This document shows positions 55,053 to 63,557 of a stretch of DNA of 64,000 bases, piece by piece. How positions within the stretch are numbered: the first letter of the stretch is position 1; every line of letters begins with the position of its first letter. The stretch comes from Alloactinosynnema sp. L-07 (GTDB lineage: Bacteria > Actinomycetota > Actinomycetes > Mycobacteriales > Pseudonocardiaceae). The stretch is taken from the NCBI RefSeq assembly GCF_900070365.1, contig NZ_LN850107.1, positions 3,720,001 through 3,784,000 on the forward strand, written 5' to 3'. Made by a program: the position numbers and the translations under genes. The notes below the pieces were generated by a model, which worked only from the letters and a program-made list of their open reading frames with translations, ran no database searches and was not told where the DNA came from.

Positions 55053-56717
55053 GTGCAGAACTCTGCCCTGCCCACGAACGATCATGATGACGACCGCAAG
55101 CCGCGGCACCGCCAGAGCGGCAAGGGCCGCTTTGATGACGGATCGGTGACCTTCGCCGATCTCGGTCTGCCGAAGCCGCTGCTGCGGGCGCTGATCGACG
55201 CGGGCATCGAACAGCCCTTCCCCATCCAGGCCGCCACGCTCCCGGACGCACTCGCGGGCAAGGACGTGCTCGGCCGCGCCCAGACCGGCTCGGGCAAGAC
55301 CCTGGCCTTCGGTCTCGGCCTGCTCAGCAGGCTCGACGGCGGCGAAGCCCGCCCGCTCAAGCCGCGTGGCCTGATCCTGGTTCCCACCCGTGAGCTCGCC
55401 CTGCAGGTCAGCGACGCGCTGACCCCGCTGGGCAAGTCGCTGGGCCTGTGGGTCCGCACCGCCGTCGGCGGCATGTCCTTCCCCCGCCAGGCCGACGCCC
55501 TCAAGCGCGGTGTCGACCTGCTCATCGCCACCCCGGGTCGGCTGTCCGACCACGTCCGCCAGGGCACCTGTGTGCTGCACGACGTGCAGCACATCGCCAT
55601 CGACGAGGCCGACCAGATGGCCGACATGGGCTTCCTGCCCCAGGTGCGCGAGATCCTCGACCTGACCGACCCTGACGCCCAGGTGCTGCTGTTCTCGGCC
55701 ACCCTCGACGGTGATGTCGACCAGCTCATCAAGCGCTACATGAACAACCCGGTCACCCACTCGGTCGACGTGTCCACCGCCAGTGTGTCCACTATGGAGC
55801 ACCATATGCTCCTGGTGTCCAAGCAGGACAAGGCCGACGTCATCACCGAGATGGCCGCCCGCGAAGGCCGGACGATCATGTTCGTCCGCACCAAGCACCA
55901 CGTCGACCGCCTGGCCGACAAGCTGCGCTCGGTCGGCGTCCGCGCGGGTGCGCTGCACGGCGGCAAGACGCAGGGCGCGCGCAACCGCGTGCTCAGCCAG
56001 TTCCGCGACGGCGACATGCCGGTCCTCGTGGCCACCGACGTCGCCGCCCGCGGCATCCACGTCGACGGCGTCAGCCTCGTCGTGCACGTCGACCCGCCCG
56101 CCGACTCGAAGGACTACCTGCACCGCGCGGGCCGCACCGCGCGTGCGGGCGAGTCCGGCACCGTGGTGACGGTCGTGACCCACGACCAGCGCCGCACCGT
56201 CGTCCGGATGACCGACAAGGCCGGGGTGAAGCCGGAAAGCACGAAGGTCCGCCCCGGCGACGCCGACCTGATCCGCATCACCGGTGCCCGTACCCCTTCC
56301 GGTGAGCCCGTGATCGAGAAGGCCCCTCCGGCTCGCCCGTCGCGCGCCTCCGGCGGCCACACCCCGCGCCGCGGCGGTGACTTCCGTCGCCGCACGGGTC
56401 GCGACAGCCACGGTCACGAGGGACGGGCCCGTGAGGCCCACCACCCGCGCGACACCCACGACAGCCGCGACTTCCGTGAGGGCCCGCGTCGTGAGGGCCC
56501 CCGCCGCGAGTTCCGGGACCGCGCCGAGACCCCTCGCCGCGACGCCCCCCGCCGTGACTTCCGCGACGCACCCCGCGGAGAATTCCGTGACGCGCCTCGC
56601 GACTCCGCCGCGGCAGGCTCCCGCCGCGAGGCCCCCCGCCGCGACTTCCGCGACGCACCCCGCCGTGCCACCACCACCGCCGCCCCGCGCGGCGGCGACC
56701 GCCGACGCAACGACTAA
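55053..56717 (+). CDS. DEAD-box ATP-dependent RNA helicase
   Basis: A 554-residue helicase. It has a Q motif (FADLGLPKPLLRALIDAGIEQPFPIQAATLP), Walker A GRAQTGSGKT (about 73-82), DEAD-type motif II IDEADQMADMGF, SAT (LLFSATLDGD), then VATDVAARGI and HRAGRTARAG in the second RecA half. The C-terminal ~130 residues are an Arg/Asp-rich repeat region (RRDFRDAPR, RREFRDR type) that probably binds RNA. GTG 55053 follows GGAGAGGA. An unusually long untranslated leader may precede it, as in cold-induced helicase genes. A strong terminator follows. Confidence 0.95.
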   Translation: MQNSALPTNDHDDDRKPRHRQSGKGRFDDGSVTFADLGLPKPLLRALIDAGIEQPFPIQAATLPDALAGKDVLGRAQTGSGKTLAFGLGLLSRLDGGEARPLKPRGLILVPTRELALQVSDALTPLGKSLGLWVRTAVGGMSFPRQADALKRGVDLLIATPGRLSDHVRQGTCVLHDVQHIAIDEADQMADMGFLPQVREILDLTDPDAQVLLFSATLDGDVDQLIKRYMNNPVTHSVDVSTASVSTMEHHMLLVSKQDKADVITEMAAREGRTIMFVRTKHHVDRLADKLRSVGVRAGALHGGKTQGARNRVLSQFRDGDMPVLVATDVAARGIHVDGVSLVVHVDPPADSKDYLHRAGRTARAGESGTVVTVVTHDQRRTVVRMTDKAGVKPESTKVRPGDADLIRITGARTPSGEPVIEKAPPARPSRASGGHTPRRGGDFRRRTGRDSHGHEGRAREAHHPRDTHDSRDFREGPRREGPRREFRDRAETPRRDAPRRDFRDAPRGEFRDAPRDSAAAGSRREAPRRDFRDAPRRATTTAAPRGGDRRRND

Positions 56718-56731
56718 TCAGGTCTAGTCAC

Positions 56732-56772
56732 CAACGGAGCCGCATCAGCCACAGGCTGATGCGGCTCCGTTG
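56732..56772 (+). terminator. Intrinsic terminator of the DEAD-box helicase gene
   Basis: A perfect 19-bp stem (56732-56750 with 56754-56772) with a 3-base loop, followed by TTTGT. It begins 14 bases after the helicase stop. Confidence 0.92.
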
Positions 56773-56821
56773 TTTGTAGCTGTGTTGTTCGAAGCTGTTG
56801 TTGATTCCAGCTGTTGTGCGG

Positions 56822-58039
56822 CTAGCGCAGCTCGTCAACCAGACCCGCGACAGCCCCGATGATGGTGACGGCAGGCGGCCGAATCCCTTGAGCGGCGACG
56901 TCGGCGGCGACCTCGGCCAACGTAGAGCGCAGGACCCGCTGGTTGCGCGTGGTCCCCTCCTGGATCACCGCGACCGGGGTCGAGCCCTCGCGGCCCCCCT
57001 TGATGAGGGTGGTGGCGAACTGGTCAAGCTTGTCGACGCCCATCATCAAGACGATGGTGCCCTTAAGACTCGCGAGAGCGGACCAGTCGGTCAGCGAGGT
57101 CGGATCATCCGGACCGACATGCCCCGACACGACCACAACCTCATGCGCGACCCCCCGGTGCGTCACCGGGACATCCGCGATGGCGGGCACAGCGAAGGCC
57201 GACGTGATCCCCGGGACAACAGTCACCGGGACACCCGCCTTGGCGCACGCGATCAGCTCCTCGAATCCGCGCCCGAACAGATAGGGGTCGCCCCCCTTGA
57301 GCCGGACCACGAACTTCCCCGCCTTGGCGTGCGTGATCAACGCGTCGTTGATCGCCTCCTGGGTGGCCGCCCGGCCATAGGGGATCTTGGCCGCGTCGAT
57401 CACCGTCACCGACGGCGCGAGTTCGTCAAGCAGGTCACGCGGCCCAAGCCGATCCGCGACAACGACATCAGCGCGCGACAGCAGCCGACGCCCCCGCACC
57501 GTGATCAGCTCCGGGTCGCCAGGACCGCCACCGACCAACGCGACACCCGGCAGCTCCGGGGACCGCACCTGATCGGACACCCGCCCCTCCCGCAGCGCCT
57601 CAAGCAGGCCGTCGCGGACCGCCGCCGACCGAGAGTGCGCACCGCCCGCGAGCACGCCGACCAACAGGCCCTCGTACTCACCCGTGGCAGGTGTGACCGC
57701 ACTGCCCTCACTACCCGCGTCGGCACGCACGCAGAACACCCGAACCCGCTCCGCCTCGGCGGCCACAGCCGCGTTGACCGCGCCGTCGGAGGTGCAGCAC
57801 AGCACGTACCACGCGGCGGCGAGGTCGCCGTCGACGTAGCGACGGGCATGCCAGGTCACCTCACCGGCGTCCACCATGCCCTGAACCGACGGGGTGACCT
57901 CGGGCGAGACGACCTCGACCCGCGCACCGGACGCCACCAGCCTGGGCAGCCTGCGCTGCGCCACGGTGCCACCGCCGACCACGACGACGCGGCGACCCGC
58001 GAGATCGAGACCGGCCAGATAGTGCTGCTCCACTGCCAT
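56822..58039 (-). CDS. CysG-like sirohaem enzyme (precorrin-2 dehydrogenase / uroporphyrin-III methyltransferase)
   Basis: A 405-residue protein in two parts. The N-terminal NAD-binding domain (GRRVVVVGGGTVAQRRLPRLVASGA, residues about 14-38) is the precorrin-2 dehydrogenase/ferrochelatase-like module. The C-terminal SUMT domain has ALVGGGPGDPELITVRG (about 160-176), VRLKGGDPYLFGRGFEEL and VVPGITSAFAVPAIADVPVTHRG, and methylates uroporphyrinogen III to precorrin-2. This sirohaem-type fusion is usual in actinomycetes and serves sulfite or nitrite reductases. ATG 58037-58039 fits homologue length; an ATG 39 bases upstream is possible. Downstream of a winged-helix gene in the same direction. Confidence 0.9.
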   Translation of the reverse strand: MAVEQHYLAGLDLAGRRVVVVGGGTVAQRRLPRLVASGARVEVVSPEVTPSVQGMVDAGEVTWHARRYVDGDLAAAWYVLCCTSDGAVNAAVAAEAERVRVFCVRADAGSEGSAVTPATGEYEGLLVGVLAGGAHSRSAAVRDGLLEALREGRVSDQVRSPELPGVALVGGGPGDPELITVRGRRLLSRADVVVADRLGPRDLLDELAPSVTVIDAAKIPYGRAATQEAINDALITHAKAGKFVVRLKGGDPYLFGRGFEELIACAKAGVPVTVVPGITSAFAVPAIADVPVTHRGVAHEVVVVSGHVGPDDPTSLTDWSALASLKGTIVLMMGVDKLDQFATTLIKGGREGSTPVAVIQEGTTRNQRVLRSTLAEVAADVAAQGIRPPAVTIIGAVAGLVDELR

Positions 58040-58087
58040 TGCGACAGCATGCCTGGTCGGGCCCCCCGCGCCACTCATCGACGCCCG

Positions 58088-58579
58088 TCAGTGTGACGGA
58101 ATTGGCACCTCGGCCACCGTCACCCGGTACCCGACACTCCGCACCGACTCCACCTGCACCCCAGGCGCCGCGCAGCGCAACGACCGCCGCAACCGTTTGA
58201 CCGCAGACACCACCGCCTGCGTGTCACCCACGTACGGCCGCCCCCACACGTGCGTGGTCAACTCGCTGAACGCCCACACCCGCCCCGGATCGCCCGCCAA
58301 GGCGTAGAGCAGATCGAAGTCACGCGACGACAGCGTCATCACCTCGCCATGCCACGTAGCCTCTCGAAGATCAGCGTCCAGCCGCAGCTTGCCGACCTCG
58401 ATCACCCGGTGAGCGGACACCGCCACCGAACCGACGCCCTCGATCACCGCCCGCAGCGCGGCGTCGTCAGGCAGGTAGACGACCGCCACGCCCCCGGCGG
58501 TCGCCTCGGCTACCGCCGCCAACTGCTCGGCTGACGTCCCGACGCATAACACCATCGGAGTATCGAGTCCTCTGAACAC
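58088..58579 (-). CDS. OmpR/PhoB-type winged-helix protein without receiver domain
   Basis: About 163 residues. The C-terminal half is a PhoB-type winged helix (EVMTLSSRDFDLLYALAGDPGRVWAFSEL and RSVGYRVTVAEVP, residues about 75-155). The N-terminal half (MVLCVGTSAEQLAAVAEATAGGVAVVYLPDD) is short and lacks a clear receiver aspartate, so it is not a standard response regulator. Possible starts are GTG 58579 (GGGGGTGG just upstream) and ATG 58555. It precedes the CysG-like gene by 48 bases, so it may be that gene's regulator, as with NnaR-like regulators in actinomycetes. Confidence 0.75.
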   Translation of the reverse strand: MFRGLDTPMVLCVGTSAEQLAAVAEATAGGVAVVYLPDDAALRAVIEGVGSVAVSAHRVIEVGKLRLDADLREATWHGEVMTLSSRDFDLLYALAGDPGRVWAFSELTTHVWGRPYVGDTQAVVSAVKRLRRSLRCAAPGVQVESVRSVGYRVTVAEVPIPSH

Positions 58580-58813
58580 GCCACCCCCAGGCTCGTCATT
58601 CACTAACAAGAACTTTCGCCTGGGAGGTGACTTCGTTACAGATCTTGCGGTCAGTAGGGGGTCACCGACCGCGAATAGACCGTAGAACGCCCGTCGAGAA
58701 CGCTTCACGTCCGACGCAAGGTGCGGAAACGTCGAATACACCGGTGGTTATCAGTCGGCTACCGGCGGTCACACACGCGCGGTCCCCCCTGTGCCGCGTG
58801 GGAGGGAGCGACC

Positions 58814-61800
58814 TTGTTGTTACCCCGTCATCGACCTAGCCGGGTCTGGCTGGTCCTGATCACCGCCTTCCTGTCTCTGTTCACCATGATCACTGTCCCG
58901 GCGTCCGCCGCCCCGGACTCCACGAGCAAGATCGAGGAGTCCGTCACCGAGGCCTTGGAGGCCAAGGACAGCGCCGACTTCTGGGTCTACTTCACCGAAC
59001 AGGCCGATCTCTCCGGCCCATCCCGCATCACCGACTGGAACGACCGCGGCCAAGCCGTGCTGGACGCCCTGCGCGGCACCGCCGACCGCGTTCAAGCCGC
59101 CGCGCGCGCCGACCTGGAGGCCGCCAGGGCCGACTACCAGTCGTTCTTCATCGCCAACGCGCTGCACGTGCGCGGCGGTACCACCGCTCTGGCTGAGTCG
59201 CTGGCGAACCGTTCCGAGGTCGCCTCAATACTCGCCTCACACACCTACTCCCTGCCCTCCCCTCAGCCCGCGGACCCGCAGGGCTCTGTCAACGCCGTTG
59301 AGTGGGGTCTGTCCGCCATCAACGCCGACGACGTCTGGTCGGGCTTCGGCGTGCAGGGCGAGGGCATCGTGGTCGGCAACATCGACTCCGGCGTCCAGTT
59401 CGACCACCCCGCCCTCGCGGCCAAGTACCGAGGCAACACCGGCGCGGGAACGTTCGACCACAACTACAACTGGTTCGACCCGTCCCGCGTCTGCGCCGGT
59501 GGCACCCCGTGTGACAACAACGGCCACGGCACCCACACCATGGGCACGATGGTCGGCGGTGACGGCGCCAACCAGATCGGCGTGGCTCCCGGCGCCCGGT
59601 GGATCGCGGCCAAGGGATGTGAGTCCAACTCGTGCTCGGAGGCGGCGCTTCTGGCGTCGGGCCAGTGGATGCTGGCGCCGACCGACTCGACCAACGCCAA
59701 CCCGCGTCCGGACCTGCGCCCGCACGTGGTCAACAACTCGTGGGGCAGCTCCAACGGCGGCGCGGTGGACCTTTGGTACAGCGCGACCGTCAACGCCTGG
59801 CGCGCGGCGGGAATCTTCCCGTCGTTCTCCAACGGCAACGCGGGCCCTAACTGCAACACCTCGGGCTCGCCCGGCGACTATTCCGCCTCGTACTCCTCGG
59901 GCGCGTTCGACATCAACGGCGTGATCGCGTCGTTCTCCAGCCGGGGCCCCGGCCAGAACGGTGACGTGAAGCCGAACCTGGCGGCGCCGGGCGTGAGTGT
60001 GCGCTCGTCGATTCCAGGAAACGGCTACGCCGCCAACAGTGGGACGTCGATGGCATCGCCGCACACCTCGGGCACGGTCGCTTTGATGTGGTCGTCGGCA
60101 CCGACACTGGTCGGTGACATCGCCCGCACCGAGGAACTCCTCAACGACACGGCCGTCGACGTCGACAACCTCACCTGCGGAGGAACCGCCGACGACAACA
60201 ACGTGTTCGGCGAAGGAAAGCTCGACGCGTACGCCGCCGTGGACCGCTCGCCGCGGGGCCCGGTCGGGACCCTCGCGGGAACCATCACCGACTCGGCCAC
60301 CGGGACGCCGATCTCGGGTGCCCGGGTCGACCTGGTCGGCCCCAGCAACCGTTCGCTCCTGACGACAGCGGCCGGGGCTTACACGTCCACCTTGCCCGTC
60401 GGCGACTACACCGTGACCGCGTCCGCGTTCGGCTACGGCAGGGTCAGCGGCACGGTGACCGTCACCGATGGCCAGGCGGCAACCCACGATGTCGCACTGA
60501 CCGCACAGAGCCGGGCGACCGTCAGCGGCGTTGTTCGCTCGGACACCGGAGCCGCGGTGGCCAACGCCACCGTGCGGATCGCGCCCGGGCCTATCCCGGC
60601 CGTGACCACGGGTGCTGACGGGTCGTACTCGATCTCCAATGTGCCGCACGGCGACTACCAGCTGACCGCATCGGCAGGTGGATGCTCGGACCCGAGGACC
60701 CAGGCCCTGACGGTCGACGGCGCGGAGACCGTTGACCTCGTGCTGCCCAGCAGGTCGGACTCGTTCGGCCACCGGTGCAGACTGGAGGCCGCGTCCTATG
60801 TGGAGGGTGATACGCCAGTCACGCTGACCGGCGACGACGCCGCGACCTCGGTGGCGCTGCCGTTCGACTTCTTCTTCTACGGCAACACCTACCGTGACGC
60901 TCACCTGGCCACCAACGGCCACGTGAACTTCCTGGCCCGCAGCACCGCCTACGCCAACGCGGCGATCCCCGGAACCACGGCGCCGAACGCCGCGCTGTAC
61001 CCGTTCTGGGACGACCTGCTGATCGACGCCTCCAGCCGGGTGATGACGAAGACCATCGGCACCGCGCCGAATCGGGACTTCGTGATCGAGTGGCGCAACG
61101 CGACGTTCTACCAGGCGACAACGACCCGCGTGGACATCGAGACAGTCCTGTCGGAGAACGGGGAGATCTCGTACCGCTATCGCAATCTCGACACCGCGAA
61201 CCCGAGGGAGACCGGAAACTCGGCCACCGTCGGCATCGAGAACGCGACGGGCACCGTGGCGCTGCAGTACTCGCTGAACAGCTCCGTGCTGGCTGACGCG
61301 CAGGCGATTCGGTTCATCCCGCCTGCCAGCGGTGTGCTGACGGGCAACGTCACCGATGCCAACGACACCCTGCCCGTCGCCGGGGCGATCATCCGGGCGT
61401 TGAACGGCACGACCGAGGTCGCACGGACCACGTCGGCGGCGGACGGCACGTACCGCCTGCGTCTGCTGGCTGCCGACTATACCCTCGAGGTGGCCAAGCA
61501 GAACTACGTCACCAGTTCGGCGCCACTCACACTCGATGGTGATGTGACCGCCAACATCGCCCTCGACACACCTCGGGCCGAACTGAACACCACCGGGCTG
61601 ACCTTCCTCGCCGAGGCGGGCCAACTGCGGACCGCGACGTTGCCGCTGCGCAGCACCAGCGAGCTTTCGCTGGACTACACGCTGACCAACGGCGCGTCGT
61701 GGCTGTGGGCGGTGCCGGGCACCGCGAGCGTCAAGCCTGGGACCAGCCAGAACCTCGTCGTTCGGGTCGACCCGATCGGCCTGGTCCCCGGGGTGCACGA

Positions 61801-62365
61801 CTCGACGGTGACCTTGGCGACCAATGCGGGCCGCACGCCCACCTTGACGGTGCCGGTTCGACTGGTGGTTCCCGAGTACCGCAAGGGAATCAACGTCGGC
61901 GGGCCCGGGCTGACCGACCGCAACACCGACGTGTGGGTCGACGACCAGCGCTGGGAGCCGGGTGGTTTCGGGTATCTCAGTGGCGGGCCGGTGGTGACCA
62001 CACGCAAGGCGATCGCGGGCACCGATGACGACGCGTTGTTCCAGTCGCAGCGGGAGAGCGCGGGCGGCTACCGGTTCGACCTGCTCCCCGCGGGCACCTA
62101 CCAGGTCCAGCTCAACTTCGCTGAGCTGACCGCGTTCCAGCCCGTCGGCAAGCGGGTGTTCGACGTATCGATCAATGGGACGAAGGTGTTGCCCAACTAC
62201 GACATCGCCGCCAGGGTCGGGACTCTCACCGCGGACGTCCACGAGTTCTGGGTGACCGTCCCGGAGGGAGGGTCGATCGCGATCGAACTGGCAGCGCTGC
62301 GGGGAAAGAAACCCCCGGTGCTGAACGCGGTGCGCGTCACGCACCGACCGGATCGCACCTCGTAG
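58814..62365 (+). CDS. Secreted S8 (subtilisin) protease with accessory and malectin-like domains
   Basis: A 1183-residue exported protease. A signal peptide covers residues 1-32 (cleavage after VPASA). The catalytic domain has Asp191 (VGNIDSGVQFDHP), His238 (NNGHGTHTMG) and Ser412 (NSGTSMASPH). Behind it are two carboxypeptidase regulatory-like domains (about 490-650), a beta-rich region with NGHVNFLARSTAYANAAIPG and YPFWDD (about 690-830), a third regulatory-like domain, and a malectin-like C-terminus (GINVGGPGLTDRNTDVWVDDQRW...YQVQLNFAE). The start TTG 58814 is set by GGAGGGAG 6 bases upstream. Activity on protein with carbohydrate binding is inferred. A strong terminator follows. Confidence 0.93.
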   Translation: MLLPRHRPSRVWLVLITAFLSLFTMITVPASAAPDSTSKIEESVTEALEAKDSADFWVYFTEQADLSGPSRITDWNDRGQAVLDALRGTADRVQAAARADLEAARADYQSFFIANALHVRGGTTALAESLANRSEVASILASHTYSLPSPQPADPQGSVNAVEWGLSAINADDVWSGFGVQGEGIVVGNIDSGVQFDHPALAAKYRGNTGAGTFDHNYNWFDPSRVCAGGTPCDNNGHGTHTMGTMVGGDGANQIGVAPGARWIAAKGCESNSCSEAALLASGQWMLAPTDSTNANPRPDLRPHVVNNSWGSSNGGAVDLWYSATVNAWRAAGIFPSFSNGNAGPNCNTSGSPGDYSASYSSGAFDINGVIASFSSRGPGQNGDVKPNLAAPGVSVRSSIPGNGYAANSGTSMASPHTSGTVALMWSSAPTLVGDIARTEELLNDTAVDVDNLTCGGTADDNNVFGEGKLDAYAAVDRSPRGPVGTLAGTITDSATGTPISGARVDLVGPSNRSLLTTAAGAYTSTLPVGDYTVTASAFGYGRVSGTVTVTDGQAATHDVALTAQSRATVSGVVRSDTGAAVANATVRIAPGPIPAVTTGADGSYSISNVPHGDYQLTASAGGCSDPRTQALTVDGAETVDLVLPSRSDSFGHRCRLEAASYVEGDTPVTLTGDDAATSVALPFDFFFYGNTYRDAHLATNGHVNFLARSTAYANAAIPGTTAPNAALYPFWDDLLIDASSRVMTKTIGTAPNRDFVIEWRNATFYQATTTRVDIETVLSENGEISYRYRNLDTANPRETGNSATVGIENATGTVALQYSLNSSVLADAQAIRFIPPASGVLTGNVTDANDTLPVAGAIIRALNGTTEVARTTSAADGTYRLRLLAADYTLEVAKQNYVTSSAPLTLDGDVTANIALDTPRAELNTTGLTFLAEAGQLRTATLPLRSTSELSLDYTLTNGASWLWAVPGTASVKPGTSQNLVVRVDPIGLVPGVHDSTVTLATNAGRTPTLTVPVRLVVPEYRKGINVGGPGLTDRNTDVWVDDQRWEPGGFGYLSGGPVVTTRKAIAGTDDDALFQSQRESAGGYRFDLLPAGTYQVQLNFAELTAFQPVGKRVFDVSINGTKVLPNYDIAARVGTLTADVHEFWVTVPEGGSIAIELAALRGKKPPVLNAVRVTHRPDRTS

Positions 62366-62385
62366 GCCGCTGACAGACGGGAAGG

Positions 62386-62417
62386 AGGTGGCTCCCGGTT
62401 TCCGGGGGCCACCTTTT
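62386..62417 (+). terminator. Intrinsic terminator of the S8 protease gene
   Basis: A 13-bp stem with one T-G pair (62386-62398 with 62402-62414) closes a TTT loop and is followed by TTTT. It starts 20 bases after the stop. Confidence 0.88.
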
Positions 62418-62496
62418 CCGTTACGCAACAACGCGAAGGCGAGCAGCAGGCCCAGGCCCGCGGCCCAGTACCAGCTGGGATTCCGATGGTGGAGCT

Positions 62497-62522
62497 CCAA
62501 CGTGGACATAAGTCCATGTTGG
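62497..62522 (-). terminator. Candidate hairpin downstream of the epimerase gene
   Basis: An 11-bp stem with one G-U pair (62497-62507 with 62512-62522) closes a 4-base ATAA loop, 63 bases past the epimerase stop in the leftward direction. There is no T-run, so termination is only likely. Confidence 0.45.
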
Positions 62523-62585
62523 AGACGAATCCGGCCGATGTCATCACTCGAACGGGTGTTCGATTGTGACGCGTTGTGTTGTGAG

Positions 62586-63503
62586 TCAGCGGTTTCTGGG
62601 CCACTTGGTCCGCAGGGCGATCTCCCGGCGCACTACCTCCGGCAGCCAGCCGCTTACCGGCGAGAACTCGTAACCCACCGACATGCCGAAGTCGGCCGGA
62701 TACGAGAACGGCGAGAGGTCCGCGTCCCCCGCGACGTCGTCGACCTCCTCGAACACCGCCGACCGGCCCGTCACGTCCTCGATGACAGACACCAGGTCCC
62801 GCACGCTCACCCCGTCCGGCGAACACGCGTTGACCGGCCCGGTCAGCGACACCCCGCCCATCCACGCGAGGAACGCGGCGATCTCCCGTGCGTACCCGAA
62901 CGAGGACCGCCCCGGCGACCGGTGGGCGGCGATGCGGCCGCCGTCCAGCACACGGTCCACATGGAAGCCCAGCCGACCGGTGAACTCCCCTTCGGCCAGC
63001 ACGTGCCCGACGCGGACGAACGCCACCGGGAACGAAGCCGCCTGGGCGAGCGCGCTCTCCGCCTGGCGCTTTCCCTCCGCGTACATGGAGTCCAAGAAGT
63101 TCGGCTCATGCCAGGGCAGCGAGACGTCATAGCCGAGGTTCGACGGATCCAGCTCGGCCTCCGCGGCGAACGCGCTTACCCCGGGCTGATCGCGATAGAC
63201 CTCGATGGTGGACGTCATCACGAGACGGCCCACACGGCCGTCGAACGCCTTGGCCGCGGCCAGCGCGGCCACCGGCGAGTAGCACATCTGATGGATCACG
63301 GTGTCGAACTCGCGGCCCGCGACGGCGGCGCCGAGTTGGTCGACGTCGTTGGCGTCGGCTGTCAGGCGGTCGACGGTCTCGCCGAACGGGTCGCCCGTGC
63401 GTCCGCGCGTCAGCACGGTCACGTGGTGGCCGTGCGCCATCAGTTCCCGGACCAGGAACTTGCCGAAGAAACGCGTTCCCCCGATGACGCAGACATTCCC
63501 CAT
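62586..63503 (-). CDS. NAD-dependent epimerase/dehydratase
   Basis: A 305-residue extended short-chain dehydrogenase-type enzyme. The nucleotide-binding loop is VCVIGGTRFFGKFLVREL (residues 3-20, GGxxFxG), with DTVIHQMCYSPVAALAAAKAF and RLVMTSTIEVY (active-site region) later, and SMYAEGKRQAE, a Tyr-x-x-x-Lys pair near 141-145. It probably acts on a nucleotide sugar or a related reductant-linked substrate. AAGGGGGAG precedes ATG 63501-63503. Follows a membrane-protein gene in the same direction with a 54-base gap. Confidence 0.87.
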   Translation of the reverse strand: MGNVCVIGGTRFFGKFLVRELMAHGHHVTVLTRGRTGDPFGETVDRLTADANDVDQLGAAVAGREFDTVIHQMCYSPVAALAAAKAFDGRVGRLVMTSTIEVYRDQPGVSAFAAEAELDPSNLGYDVSLPWHEPNFLDSMYAEGKRQAESALAQAASFPVAFVRVGHVLAEGEFTGRLGFHVDRVLDGGRIAAHRSPGRSSFGYAREIAAFLAWMGGVSLTGPVNACSPDGVSVRDLVSVIEDVTGRSAVFEEVDDVAGDADLSPFSYPADFGMSVGYEFSPVSGWLPEVVRREIALRTKWPRNR

Positions 63504-63557
63504 GTCTCCCCCTTTTCCCTCGATCAGCTCAACGGGAGGAGAGGCAGAAAATTCCCG

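Noticed and set aside
56773..56821. Riboswitch upstream of the CysG-like gene
   Set aside because: The gene is transcribed leftward from 58.04 kb, so this side is its 3' end; no cobalamin-type consensus was recognised.
59237..62509. Long open frame on the minus strand opposite the S8 protease gene
   Set aside because: It exactly mirrors a real high-GC gene, lacks a recognisable fold, and is an antisense artefact of codon bias.
62366..62509. Small frame beginning MSTLELHHRNPSWYWAAGLG on the minus strand
   Set aside because: A hydrophobic stretch is visible, but it runs into the antisense of the S8 protease and has no ribosome site; kept out.
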